Part shown: piece after piece, positions 1 to 5,802 of the stretch | Layout of the letters: each line of letters opens with the position of its first letter | Position numbering within the stretch: position 1 is the first letter of the stretch | Assembly: GCA_025935445.1 (NCBI GenBank) | Contig: JAICVG010000077.1 | Location: 1 to 6,057, forward strand | Length of the DNA: 6,057 nt | From: Nitrososphaera sp. | Lineage (GTDB): Archaea; Thermoproteota; Nitrososphaeria; Nitrososphaerales; Nitrososphaeraceae | Direction of reading: 5' to 3' | Translations under genes and position numbers: made by a program | The notes under the pieces: generated by a model | What the model was told of the DNA's origin: nothing | Seen by the model: only the letters and a program-made list of their open reading frames with translations | Databases searched by the model: none

Positions 1-278
1 CCGGCCACTACTGCAACCTCAGCAGCGTAGCCCTTGCTCACAAGCTCCTCGTATGTCTTGACTGCGGCAAAAATGGCATTGGAGTCTGCATCCTCCGGAT
101 CCTCAAGTGCAAGCCTAGTGCCAGCATTGATGCATGCATCGCGGCCGACTATTGGTGTCTCAATGCCGCCCTTTGAGCCAATGTCGTTATCCCTGTCTAT
201 GCAGAGCACCAAGATCTTGCTATAAGTAGCTTCTTTGCTTGCGCTTTTTATGCTGGCGTGGTTCATAGAATACGGCAT
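1..278 (-). CDS. DUF373 family protein, N-terminal part (cut by window edge)
   Basis: Ninety-two codons are visible from an ATG at 278-276 to the left edge, so the gene is 3'-truncated by the window, not broken. After a polar leader of about 20 residues comes KILVLCIDRDNDIG, then GGIETPIVGRDA and LEDPEDADSNAIFAAVKTYEEL. These blocks (IDRDND, the P-I-x-GR motif, DPEDxDxNAIF) are what I know from the N-terminus of archaeal DUF373 proteins, which are annotated as predicted membrane proteins of unknown function. The usual C-terminal hydrophobic helices would lie outside the window. A second ATG at 266-264 could also serve. I prefer 278 because a TATA box sits about 28 nt upstream, which fits a leaderless transcript. 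The nearest upstream gene on the same strand is the small ORF at 505-398. Family call is confident; biochemical role is unknown. Confidence 0.88.
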   Translation of the reverse strand, partial: MPYSMNHASIKSASKEATYSKILVLCIDRDNDIGSKGGIETPIVGRDACINAGTRLALEDPEDADSNAIFAAVKTYEELVSKGYAAEVAVVA

Positions 279-301
279 CTTGCTGTCGGTACCTAATGAA
301 T

Positions 302-326
302 TGTTTATAGATTAATTAATTTAATC
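302..326 (-). promoter_or_regulatory. TATA promoter of the DUF373 gene, with adjacent dyad
   Basis: On the minus strand a TATAAA element (304-309) is centred about 28 nt from the ATG at 278, which places the predicted transcription start at or next to the start codon. Immediately upstream lies an imperfect dyad, GATTAA (310-315), five bases, TTAATC (321-326), occupying the BRE/upstream region. The dyad could bind a regulator, but in such A/T-rich DNA it may be chance. Confidence 0.5.
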
Positions 327-397
327 CACTTTCTAATAAGCGGAATTATTGGTTTTATTAAAAAGCGAGATTAGCTGCTCCTTGTCTTATAGAAATC

Positions 398-505
398 TCA
401 CTTATATAATGCGGGAGCCATCTTCATCAATTCTTCTTGTTTCAGAGGTAAAAGCTCCTTGAGCGAGGGCTTTCGAACCTCTGCTGGTTTGAATGTATTA
501 GCCAT
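398..505 (-). CDS. Unrecognised 35-residue small protein
   Basis: ATG at 505-503 to TGA at 400-398 encodes a 35-residue basic, soluble-looking peptide. It begins MANTFKPAEVRKPSLKELL and ends MKMAPALYK, so it is rich in Lys, Glu, Pro and Leu and has no membrane segment. The middle (PSLKELLPLKQEELMKM) could form an amphipathic helix. Support for a real gene is the amino-acid composition, visibly higher G+C than the A/T-rich flanks, a TATA-like element about 36 nt upstream, and a T5 tract (364-360) on the coding strand downstream of the stop. It lies between the kinase and the DUF373 gene, all on the same strand, but the DUF373 gene appears to have its own promoter. I do not recognise the family and infer no function. 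It could still be a chance ORF. Confidence 0.5.
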   Translation of the reverse strand: MANTFKPAEVRKPSLKELLPLKQEELMKMAPALYK

Positions 506-747
506 ATTGCATTTATCGATCCGGAATTGACGAAAATACTATAACTATTTTAGTTCGCTATAGTCTCCAGGATACCTGATAGACGAATATACACATTCTA
601 CTACTAGCAATTAGCAGAAAAATATCAAGTCTATTATCAGAACTATAAAACAAGTTATACAGTCAGAGATAAAATAATCGCACACATTGGCTACATCATC
701 TAACATAAATTCTGCTGTTGTCTTGTTTGTGAGTTATCCACTTGAAT
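506..747. other. Noncoding stretch between the kinase and the small ORF
   Basis: These 242 bases are A/T-rich and hold no convincing gene. On the kinase's coding strand a T5 tract at 622-618, about 125 nt past the kinase stop, is the best terminator candidate but has no hairpin. A TATAAAA string (644-650, plus strand) is not followed by an ORF. A 31-codon minus-strand ORF (706-611) is discussed under rejected items. Confidence 0.5.
537..546 (-). promoter_or_regulatory. Possible TATA element of the 35-residue ORF
   Basis: The minus strand reads TTATAG (544-539) within an A/T-rich stretch, centred about 36 nt upstream of the ATG at 505. Transcription starting about 27 nt downstream would leave a leader of roughly 9 nt. 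This is a weak match and the region offers other A/T-rich candidates. Confidence 0.28.
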
Positions 748-2835
748 TTATTGCGGAGTAGATGTATTACTATTACAGATCTTACGCTCTCCTCTTTGTT
801 CTAGTGGTAAAACAAAAGTGAACGTGGCACCTTTTCCATCTTTGTTGTTTTCTCCCTTTATCATACCTCCATGTGACTCGATGATATATTTTGATACATA
901 CAATCCAAGACCGGTGCCTCTATCGGACTTAGTCATGAACTTAGTGAACAGTTTTGGTAGAATGTCTGAATTTAGACCGCACCCAGCATCTTTAACTTTG
1001 ACAACAACTTCATTATCAAGCCTCTCAGCAGATATTAACACCTCTCCGTTTTTGTCATTGAACTTAACCGCATTGGCTAGCAAATTAGAAAGAACTTGGT
1101 GTATCCTACTTTTATCAGCAAAAACCATTATTCTATCTGTTGGAGTATAAATGAATTTTGTTGACGCTACCAAGCCTAATTTGTCATTATAACGCTTAGC
1201 GTCTTCAATTGAAGTCATTATAGATTCGTTAAGATCGAATAGCTCCTTCTTCAATATCAAATTCCGGTGGCTTTCAATTCTCGTTACGTCTAAAATTTGC
1301 TCGGTGAGTGTCTGAAGTCGTCTTGCATTTCTCAATATCGATTCAATATAGGCTCTTTCTGGTTCCTTGCGGATAAGCTCCCGTAGGACTTCAGCGAATC
1401 CTAGTATTGGTTGAATTGGCGTTCTAAGTTCATGAGCTGCTATGTTAATAAATTCTTTCTGAGCATTTTCATGTGTCTTCAATTTTTCATATAGATCCAT
1501 TTGGATCCATAATGCATCAAAAAATGATCTTAAGAGGTTGGCACCTTTTTTACTATTCGAATATATCATCGTACTAATTGCTTCAGAAATCTCTTTTGCA
1601 TTTACATCTCTGTCCTCAAGACTGAAATACTTTCTGCCATCTGCTATGAATATTCCAGACTCTGTTTGTTGACCATTGAGAATTTTGATATTGCTACTAC
1701 TATCAGATAGTCGTTTAACAATTTTTGAATTTTCATCTGATAGTGGACAAATAATCCTTACTTGAGCACCCTTTTCTGCCGCATTAACAAGGTAGTTCCA
1801 AAGTCCAAGCTTATCTGCCCTTATCATGCTCTTGCTATGGGGCATAAGTATCAATGCTTCATTCTTTACAGACCTTGCAAATTCCATTATAATCCGGGCA
1901 GCTTTGCTGCCATCTGTAATAACCTCTACAAATTCTGGTTCTATGCCTTCTTCGATTTCTTTAATTTTTTGCTCAGCAGGAATAGCTTTATTCCACAAGG
2001 CATCAAAGATATACTGCCCTTGCTGTACAAAGTCTTGGGCATTGCTATGAATGACTTCAGTTAATGGTTTAGCTTCTTGCAATACTCTAGTTGTAATCAT
2101 CTCTGTTTCACTTACTGACAGCCAACCCTTGAGCCTTTCTAAATGCCGTAGCTCGTTAACCATTTTCAAAAGATCTTTACAATAGTGAATATTCTGATCT
2201 GTAATCTCTGTTAAAGCCCGTATTTTTCCACCTCGTCTTCTAATCTCTACAAAGCCATTTCTGTAGGCATCAAGTTCAATAATTATCGACGGCCCTAGGT
2301 AGTCGAAGTATATGTCCATAGTCTTCTTCACATTCTTCATAAATTCAATACCTTTTGGGATAGCATTTTCTTCTTCTCCATATAGAACCTCAGTCCTTCC
2401 AAAGATAGGTCTGCCCTCTTCTATTTCCTTTATTTTAAGTTTAGCAGGTATTGCTTTACTCCATAACGTCTCAAATAGAGTGTGATGTTGTCGGATTACT
2501 TGTTTTGCGTTGCTATAAATTACTTGGGTTACAGGCTTTTCTTTTTCAATAGGCGCTATAGCCATACAATACTCTCTCTCACTGAGTCCGAAGTTACCTT
2601 GGATATTATCAAGATGGCGTAGCTCAACTATTTCAGCCAGATCTCTACAGTAAGAGATATTGTCTTTGGTAATTTCTGTAATATACCTTATCCTAACGCC
2701 CTTTTTCTTCGCTTTGATTTTTGCCTCCTTGAGTATTTCAAGCTTGATACCCACTGTCGGTGCTGTGGCATCTACACACATGTCGATTTTTTTTCTTGCA
2801 CTCAACATTCCTTCTGCTATGGCATGAGTAGTCAA
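748..2835 (-). CDS. Soluble sensor histidine kinase with three PLD/TrmB-like sensor repeats
   Basis: A 695-residue cytoplasmic two-component kinase with no membrane segment. Three homologous modules lead (about residues 1-142, 143-298 and 300-453). Each ends in a Ser-Asn pair followed at identical spacing by F-x-x-LW: N109/F121, N265/F277 and N427/F439. Modules 1 and 2 also share R-x-[LI]TEIT, ELRHL and KAIPAxxKIKEIEEG. The fold resembles the phospholipase-D-like TrmB C-terminal domain without the HKD catalytic motif, so ligand sensing is inferred; the ligand is unknown. The kinase core follows: H-box FINIAAHELRTP with phospho-acceptor His468, N-box with N584 and N588, G1 box DAGCG (616-620), LFTKF F-box and GTGLGL G2 box (640-645). 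These show an intact ATPase. No receiver domain or partner regulator is in the window. The start used is TTG, the only canonical one that precedes most of module 1, yet the same frame stays open and homologous upstream. The gene looks more A/T-rich than abfD. Confidence 0.9.
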   Translation of the reverse strand: MTTHAIAEGMLSARKKIDMCVDATAPTVGIKLEILKEAKIKAKKKGVRIRYITEITKDNISYCRDLAEIVELRHLDNIQGNFGLSEREYCMAIAPIEKEKPVTQVIYSNAKQVIRQHHTLFETLWSKAIPAKLKIKEIEEGRPIFGRTEVLYGEEENAIPKGIEFMKNVKKTMDIYFDYLGPSIIIELDAYRNGFVEIRRRGGKIRALTEITDQNIHYCKDLLKMVNELRHLERLKGWLSVSETEMITTRVLQEAKPLTEVIHSNAQDFVQQGQYIFDALWNKAIPAEQKIKEIEEGIEPEFVEVITDGSKAARIIMEFARSVKNEALILMPHSKSMIRADKLGLWNYLVNAAEKGAQVRIICPLSDENSKIVKRLSDSSSNIKILNGQQTESGIFIADGRKYFSLEDRDVNAKEISEAISTMIYSNSKKGANLLRSFFDALWIQMDLYEKLKTHENAQKEFINIAAHELRTPIQPILGFAEVLRELIRKEPERAYIESILRNARRLQTLTEQILDVTRIESHRNLILKKELFDLNESIMTSIEDAKRYNDKLGLVASTKFIYTPTDRIMVFADKSRIHQVLSNLLANAVKFNDKNGEVLISAERLDNEVVVKVKDAGCGLNSDILPKLFTKFMTKSDRGTGLGLYVSKYIIESHGGMIKGENNKDGKGATFTFVLPLEQRGERKICNSNTSTPQ

Positions 2836-2949
2836 GTCTTTACCGTAGAGTATTTCTGTCTTTTCACTATTGCTTATAACGCGGGAATTATTGTCACGTT
2901 GGCTATCGCTAGTGTGTATCGTATCCGTAACTTTGGGAAAAGAGAAAGA

Positions 2950-2962
2950 CTAATATAAAGAT
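2950..2962 (-). promoter_or_regulatory. TATA promoter of the histidine kinase gene
   Basis: The minus strand reads CTTTATATTAG, with TTTATATTA at 2959-2951, a good archaeal TATA box. Transcription would start near 2929, giving a leader of about 94 nt to the TTG at 2835. That is long for these archaea and fits the suspicion that translation begins further upstream. An inverted repeat (2974-2999) lies just upstream of the box. Confidence 0.45.
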
Positions 2963-2973
2963 TGAATGAATTG

Positions 2974-2999
2974 TAAGAGATCTCTACTAGTTTCTCTTA
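2974..2999. repeat. Inverted repeat between rlmE and the kinase promoter
   Basis: TAAGAGA (2974-2980) and TCTCTTA (2993-2999) are perfect 7-bp arms around a 12-base loop. A nested 10-bp palindrome, AGAGATCTCT, sits at 2976-2985. In the rlmE transcript the hairpin would begin about 8 nt after the stop codon, but no T-run follows, so it is not a typical terminator. As DNA it lies about 15 bp upstream of the kinase TATA box and could be an operator. Function is undetermined. Confidence 0.45.
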
Positions 3000-3007
3000 G
3001 AGTATTC

Positions 3008-3601
3008 TCATTGTTTGAAGTTTAAGCAGACGATATATAATTCACTACTCTCTTGTCGACTTGCAGAAGGTTTGTTTAAAAGCACTTTGCCAAAGCTCTT
3101 CCGTAATTCCGATCTGAACTCCTCTAGCATGTCGCCCTCAAACACCTTGAACACGCTGCTTCCGCCTATTCTCAGCACATACTGTGCAAACCGTAACGCA
3201 ATCGTGGAAAGAGAGATCTGCCTTGCATGATCTATATCCCATACGCCGCTCACATTGGGAGCTAAATCTGAGAGGACAACATCAGCCTTGCAGCCTAAAA
3301 TTTCAGATATTTTGCTTAGCATGTTTGGATCCTCTATGCTGCCCTGCAGAATTATTGCATCAGCAATTGGTGTAACCGGCTTGAGGTCTATCCCGATGAC
3401 CTTCCCTGACGACCTTACTTCCTTCACGGCTACCTGCAGCCACCCTCCTGGTGCACACCCAAGGTCAACTACCTTATCACCCTTTTTGATAATGTTATAA
3501 GAGCGGTTCATCTGCAGCAGCTTGTAAGCTGACCTTGCCCGGTATCCCTGATCCTTTGCCAGTCGCCGGTATTGGTCACGTCGAGCGTCAGCAAGTCTCA
3601 T
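3008..3601 (-). CDS. rlmE: 23S rRNA (uridine-2'-O-)methyltransferase, RlmE/FtsJ family
   Basis: A 197-residue Rossmann-fold, SAM-dependent methyltransferase, close to the normal 200-210 residue length. The family methylates the 2'-O of a conserved uridine in the A-loop of 23S rRNA (U2552 in E. coli) late in large-subunit assembly. The SAM-binding motif DLGCAPGGW (46-54) is intact. The K-D-K-E catalytic tetrad can be placed at K27 (in RSAYKLL), D112 (SDLAPN), K152 (VFKVFEG) and E187 (SSELYIV). The N-terminal YRRLAKDQGYRARSAYKL is typical of the single-domain RlmE/FtsJ core, and there is no TRAM extension. The ATG at 3601 overlaps the TGA of the upstream gene by four bases (ATGA), so translation is probably coupled and both genes share one transcript. 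No separate Shine-Dalgarno sequence is visible. Alternative FtsJ substrates (tRNA, as in yeast Trm7) are less likely on similarity to the rRNA type but cannot be excluded. Confidence 0.92.
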   Translation of the reverse strand: MRLADARRDQYRRLAKDQGYRARSAYKLLQMNRSYNIIKKGDKVVDLGCAPGGWLQVAVKEVRSSGKVIGIDLKPVTPIADAIILQGSIEDPNMLSKISEILGCKADVVLSDLAPNVSGVWDIDHARQISLSTIALRFAQYVLRIGGSSVFKVFEGDMLEEFRSELRKSFGKVLLNKPSASRQESSELYIVCLNFKQ

Positions 3602-3996
3602 TTTTTATAAAGTTTTGGAGGTTTCAGGCTTGCATTGTCAAAAGATTTGATGAGCCATTCCTCAATTAAATTACAGCTTGTCGGGCTGTAAGAACCTTCT
3701 ATAGAGCACATGTGCTCAAAAGGACATGTCAAACAGGGGGCCTGTTCGATGCTTGTAGTGTCAACCGGCAGCTTTACTGCAAAAAGTCTGTACGTCCACC
3801 GGCCTTTTTCTAGCATTTTTTCGCGGCGAATCAGTGATCGTTTTTCAAGCCGGGTCGCAACGCGAGAGCCATCGCGGCTTGTCAAGTCAAGCTCCTTCCA
3901 AAGCTCTGACTGTAGTATACCATCTTTGCCATTGCTAATTATAGTGCGAAAAACTTTACCAGTGATATCGTCAATTTGAGCTTCGTTTAATTTCAA
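3598..3996 (-). CDS. tfeB: TFE-beta / RPC39-like winged-helix Fe-S transcription factor
   Basis: A 132-residue protein with two parts. Residues about 8-75 form a winged helix (GILQSELWKELDLTSRDGSRVATRLEKRSL, then a K-x-R-W-T-Y-R-L-F wing). Residues 88-115 hold four cysteines, C88-x2-C91-x5-C97-x10-C108, followed by IEEWL. The spacing and the Y-S-P-x-x-C-x4-EW context resemble the cubane [4Fe-4S] module at the C-terminus of human Pol III subunit RPC39 and archaeal TFE-beta, which pairs with TFE-alpha to promote DNA melting at the pre-initiation complex. The start is TTG (3996-3994); an in-frame TGA sits directly before it, so no longer start exists. Its stop overlaps the rlmE start. The main alternative is a MarR/Lrp-like DNA-binding protein with an Fe-S cluster; the cysteine pattern argues for TFE-beta. 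Confidence 0.75.
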   Translation of the reverse strand: MKLNEAQIDDITGKVFRTIISNGKDGILQSELWKELDLTSRDGSRVATRLEKRSLIRREKMLEKGRWTYRLFAVKLPVDTTSIEQAPCLTCPFEHMCSIEGSYSPTSCNLIEEWLIKSFDNASLKPPKLYKK

Positions 3997-4022
3997 TCAA
4001 CACAACCCCAGAGTAATACCAT
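3993..4022 (-). other. Nine-residue micro-ORF whose stop overlaps the tfeB start
   Basis: ATG at 4022-4020 opens a frame encoding MVLLWGCVD and ends in TGA at 3995-3993. The last bases TTGA contain both the tfeB TTG start (3996-3994) and this stop. The arrangement mimics the ATGA coupling of tfeB-rlmE and could let ribosomes re-initiate at the weak TTG. No strong Shine-Dalgarno sequence precedes either start, apart from a GGGG inside the micro-ORF. It may be coincidence. Confidence 0.3.
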
Positions 4023-4040
4023 AATAATTATGTTGAACTG

Positions 4041-4057
4041 ATAAATAATCCTTTTTG
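4041..4057 (-). promoter_or_regulatory. Probable BRE/TATA promoter of tfeB-rlmE
   Basis: The minus strand reads AAAAAGGA followed by TTATTTAT (4048-4041), a purine-rich BRE joined to a TATA element. Transcription would begin near 4018, giving a leader of about 20 nt to the TTG. A second A/T-rich element (4030-4021) would predict a start right at the TTG. The two cannot be separated by eye. Confidence 0.45.
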
Positions 4058-4083
4058 AGATCAAATTCCTTGAAAGACAAAGT

Positions 4084-4103
4084 AAAAAGCAATGGCTGAA
4101 AAA
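4084..4103 (-). terminator. Tandem T-tract terminator of abfD
   Basis: The coding strand carries TTTTT at 4103-4099 and again at 4088-4084, 49-68 nt past the abfD stop and before the tfeB promoter. Archaeal RNA polymerase terminates on such T-rich tracts without needing a strong hairpin. No convincing stem is visible here. Confidence 0.5.
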
Positions 4104-4151
4104 TCGCTAGAGATAGGCTAACCTCTTGCTGGCTCGATAGCTACATTAGAC

Positions 4152-5669
4152 TTATTTTGATTTATTCTTACTACCGAATATTCTATCAAAGTATTCTGTA
4201 GACTCTGGCACCGTTTCTTCAGCCTCACCTTCCTTGACTTGTGCAAGCCTCTTTGCAAGCTTTTTCTTGGTTTCAAGCTGCATCTGGCGAGCAATCTGGA
4301 TTCTTTGAGCCTGAGGCGATCCTGCGCCATGCATTGACTCTGTCAGATAGCCTACTGCATTTCGCCCAAGAGTCATATTTTCAATTAGCCTCAGCACTCT
4401 CATCCTGTTCTCTGTTGATACACCTTTCCGGCCCTTCAGGTATTTTTCAAGCAGAGGTCCAGTCTCAGGATTGCGAAACTCCTTCTCAGACGGCATTGTC
4501 ACTACAAGTCCGCCTGCAATGTCTTGGGCAAGCCTTCCTATTTCATATGGAAACCGAGTGACGTTGTGCTTACAGACATTTGCCAGCATGTCGTCATTCT
4601 GCCAGTTGCCCGCTGACGTTTTGTGCGCTCCGTACGAGGATGCAATGCCTGCCGCAAATATCGTCTCATTAAGGTGCGTCATTTCAACCAGCTTGTCTTT
4701 GATGTGTGAGGCGTTTGCCACACCATTGTAGTCCGCAATGGCTGCAGAGGCTCCAATCAGGATGTCTCCAAGACCAGTCTTGCACACATAGCTTCGACGA
4801 TGATAGCAAGTAAAGCGTTCGACCAACATTGAGGCAAACTCATATTCACCATTCATGAATATTAGGTGGTTTGGAATGAAAACATCCTTGAAGATCATCA
4901 TGGCTTCTTGGCCGGAATACATGGCATTGCCGGCGTCAATGTTGCCTCCCTCCATACTCCTTGTATCACAGGACTGTCTGCCATAGATGTAGGTGATGCC
5001 GGGAGCATCGACAGGGATTGCACCAACAATCGCATAGTCTTTATCTTCTGACTTCAATCTCATTGTCGGCATGACGATTATCCAGTGGGAGTTGATGCAA
5101 CCAGTCTGGTGAGCTTTTGCACCGGTGATGTATACGCCTTTGCTGTCACGCTTTGTCACATGCACAAACATGTCAGGGTCTTCCTGTTGCGAAGGCGACA
5201 GGCCACGGTCACCCTTGACGTCTGTCATGGCACCACCGATCATCAAATTTTCCCGTTGCAACATCTTGACAAATTCGACTAGACGCTTATGATAATCAGT
5301 GCCGTACTTTTGCTCGATTTCATACGTAGTTGAATATAATGAGTTAAGTGCATCCATGCCTACGCAACGCTGGAAGCAGGTGCCAGTGAGCTGTCCAAGC
5401 TTCCTTTGCATCCTGTTCTGGTCAACTAGGTCCTGCGCGCTTTCTACAATGTGCAAGAACCTGTTGACTTGCGTTCCCGTCAACGAAGAATTGGGTGCAG
5501 CAAGTTGCGGATCTTCCGCCGCAAGGTCATAGGTCTCTGCCACTGCATTTATTGATGGCCGGATCATTGGATGATCAACTGGCTCTTTTACGAGCTCTCC
5601 AAAAAGGTATATCTTTAGATTTCTACCTCTGAGGCTTTCAATATATTCTGCCCCATTCTTAATCGCCAT
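4152..5669 (-). CDS. abfD: 4-hydroxybutyryl-CoA dehydratase
   Basis: A complete 505-residue enzyme of the HpaB-like flavin family, near the usual length. It dehydrates 4-hydroxybutyryl-CoA to crotonyl-CoA by a ketyl-radical mechanism using FAD and a [4Fe-4S] cluster, and in these archaea serves the 3-hydroxypropionate/4-hydroxybutyrate cycle. The cluster ligands of the Clostridium aminobutyricum enzyme (C99, C103, H292, C299) map onto C98 and C102 (GTCFQRCVGMD), H290 and C296 (CYHRRSYVCKTG). Y294 and K297 match the other active-site residues of that loop. HQTGCINSHW (187-196), SGQEAMMIF (252-260) and MHGAGSPQAQR near the C-terminus are further conserved blocks. The tail from about residue 465 is charged and Lys/Glu-rich. 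The ATG at 5669 is 28 nt from a TATA box, so the mRNA is probably leaderless. It stands alone: no other cycle gene is adjacent. The H290-to-C296 spacing is one residue shorter than in the clostridial enzyme. Confidence 0.95.
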   Translation of the reverse strand: MAIKNGAEYIESLRGRNLKIYLFGELVKEPVDHPMIRPSINAVAETYDLAAEDPQLAAPNSSLTGTQVNRFLHIVESAQDLVDQNRMQRKLGQLTGTCFQRCVGMDALNSLYSTTYEIEQKYGTDYHKRLVEFVKMLQRENLMIGGAMTDVKGDRGLSPSQQEDPDMFVHVTKRDSKGVYITGAKAHQTGCINSHWIIVMPTMRLKSEDKDYAIVGAIPVDAPGITYIYGRQSCDTRSMEGGNIDAGNAMYSGQEAMMIFKDVFIPNHLIFMNGEYEFASMLVERFTCYHRRSYVCKTGLGDILIGASAAIADYNGVANASHIKDKLVEMTHLNETIFAAGIASSYGAHKTSAGNWQNDDMLANVCKHNVTRFPYEIGRLAQDIAGGLVVTMPSEKEFRNPETGPLLEKYLKGRKGVSTENRMRVLRLIENMTLGRNAVGYLTESMHGAGSPQAQRIQIARQMQLETKKKLAKRLAQVKEGEAEETVPESTEYFDRIFGSKNKSK

Positions 5670-5675
5670 ATAAGA

Positions 5676-5720
5676 TATATAGCACTTGAATGTTTATTAT
5701 ACTTTCTCAAGTGCAATATA
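5676..5720. repeat. Inverted repeat bracketing the abfD core promoter
   Basis: GCACTTGA (5682-5689) and TCAAGTGC (5707-5714) are perfect 8-bp arms. With one mismatch they extend through a flanking TATAT to 14 bp each (5676-5689 and 5707-5720). The 17-bp spacer holds the TATA box, and the arm centres are 31 bp apart, about three helical turns. One arm therefore covers the BRE side and the other lies between TATA and the transcription start. That is the geometry of an archaeal repressor or activator site. A transcript from the more distal promoter would instead carry it as a leader hairpin. Confidence 0.6.
5694..5708 (-). promoter_or_regulatory. abfD: Core promoter of abfD (BRE + TATA, leaderless)
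   Basis: The minus strand reads GAGAAAG (5708-5702) then TATAATAA (5701-5694). The TATA centre is about 28 nt from the A of the abfD ATG (5669), so transcription should start at the initiation codon, and no Shine-Dalgarno sequence is present. It sits inside the spacer of the inverted repeat at 5676-5720. Confidence 0.65.
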
Positions 5721-5747
5721 GTAAAGAAATAGCAACATTTGTTGTAA

Positions 5748-5757
5748 TTTTTATACA
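5748..5757 (-). promoter_or_regulatory. Possible distal abfD promoter
   Basis: The minus strand reads GTATAAAAA (5756-5748), a near-consensus TATA box. Initiation near 5725 would give an mRNA with a leader of about 56 nt that includes the whole 5676-5720 inverted repeat. It may be an alternative promoter or chance A/T richness between the 51-codon ORF and abfD. Read on the plus strand, the same bases are TTTTTATAC. Confidence 0.3.
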
Positions 5758-5802
5758 AATCTGAAAGTCGAGCTAGTTTGTGCCTGAAACCTTACCCATC
5801 AA

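Noticed and set aside
430..490. tRNA-like T-loop string GGTTCGAA on the minus strand
   Set aside because: The flanking bases do not form the T-stem and no acceptor or anticodon arm is found. The string lies within the 35-residue ORF, where it is explained as coding sequence.
611..706. Minus-strand 31-codon ORF starting MLDDVANVCDYF with a hydrophobic Ile/Leu/Phe C-terminus
   Set aside because: It could pass as a tiny membrane protein, but it lies in A/T-rich DNA where such runs arise by chance. It lacks a convincing promoter and has an unusual number of cysteines.
1800..1845. HKD-like string H333-S-K335 with D341 in kinase module 3, suggesting phospholipase-D activity
   Set aside because: The HKD motif needs H-x-K-x4-D; here the Asp is one position too far and modules 1 and 2 have no equivalent. 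The module is therefore treated as non-catalytic.
3602..3612. TATA-like CTTTATAAAAA just upstream of the rlmE ATG
   Set aside because: It would start transcription inside rlmE and is simply the codons for the Lys/Leu/Tyr-rich end of tfeB. The ATGA overlap indicates one transcript.
4118..5532. Several further open frames on both strands across abfD
   Set aside because: They overlap a complete, strongly conserved gene and give unrecognisable, low-quality translations, so they are shadows.
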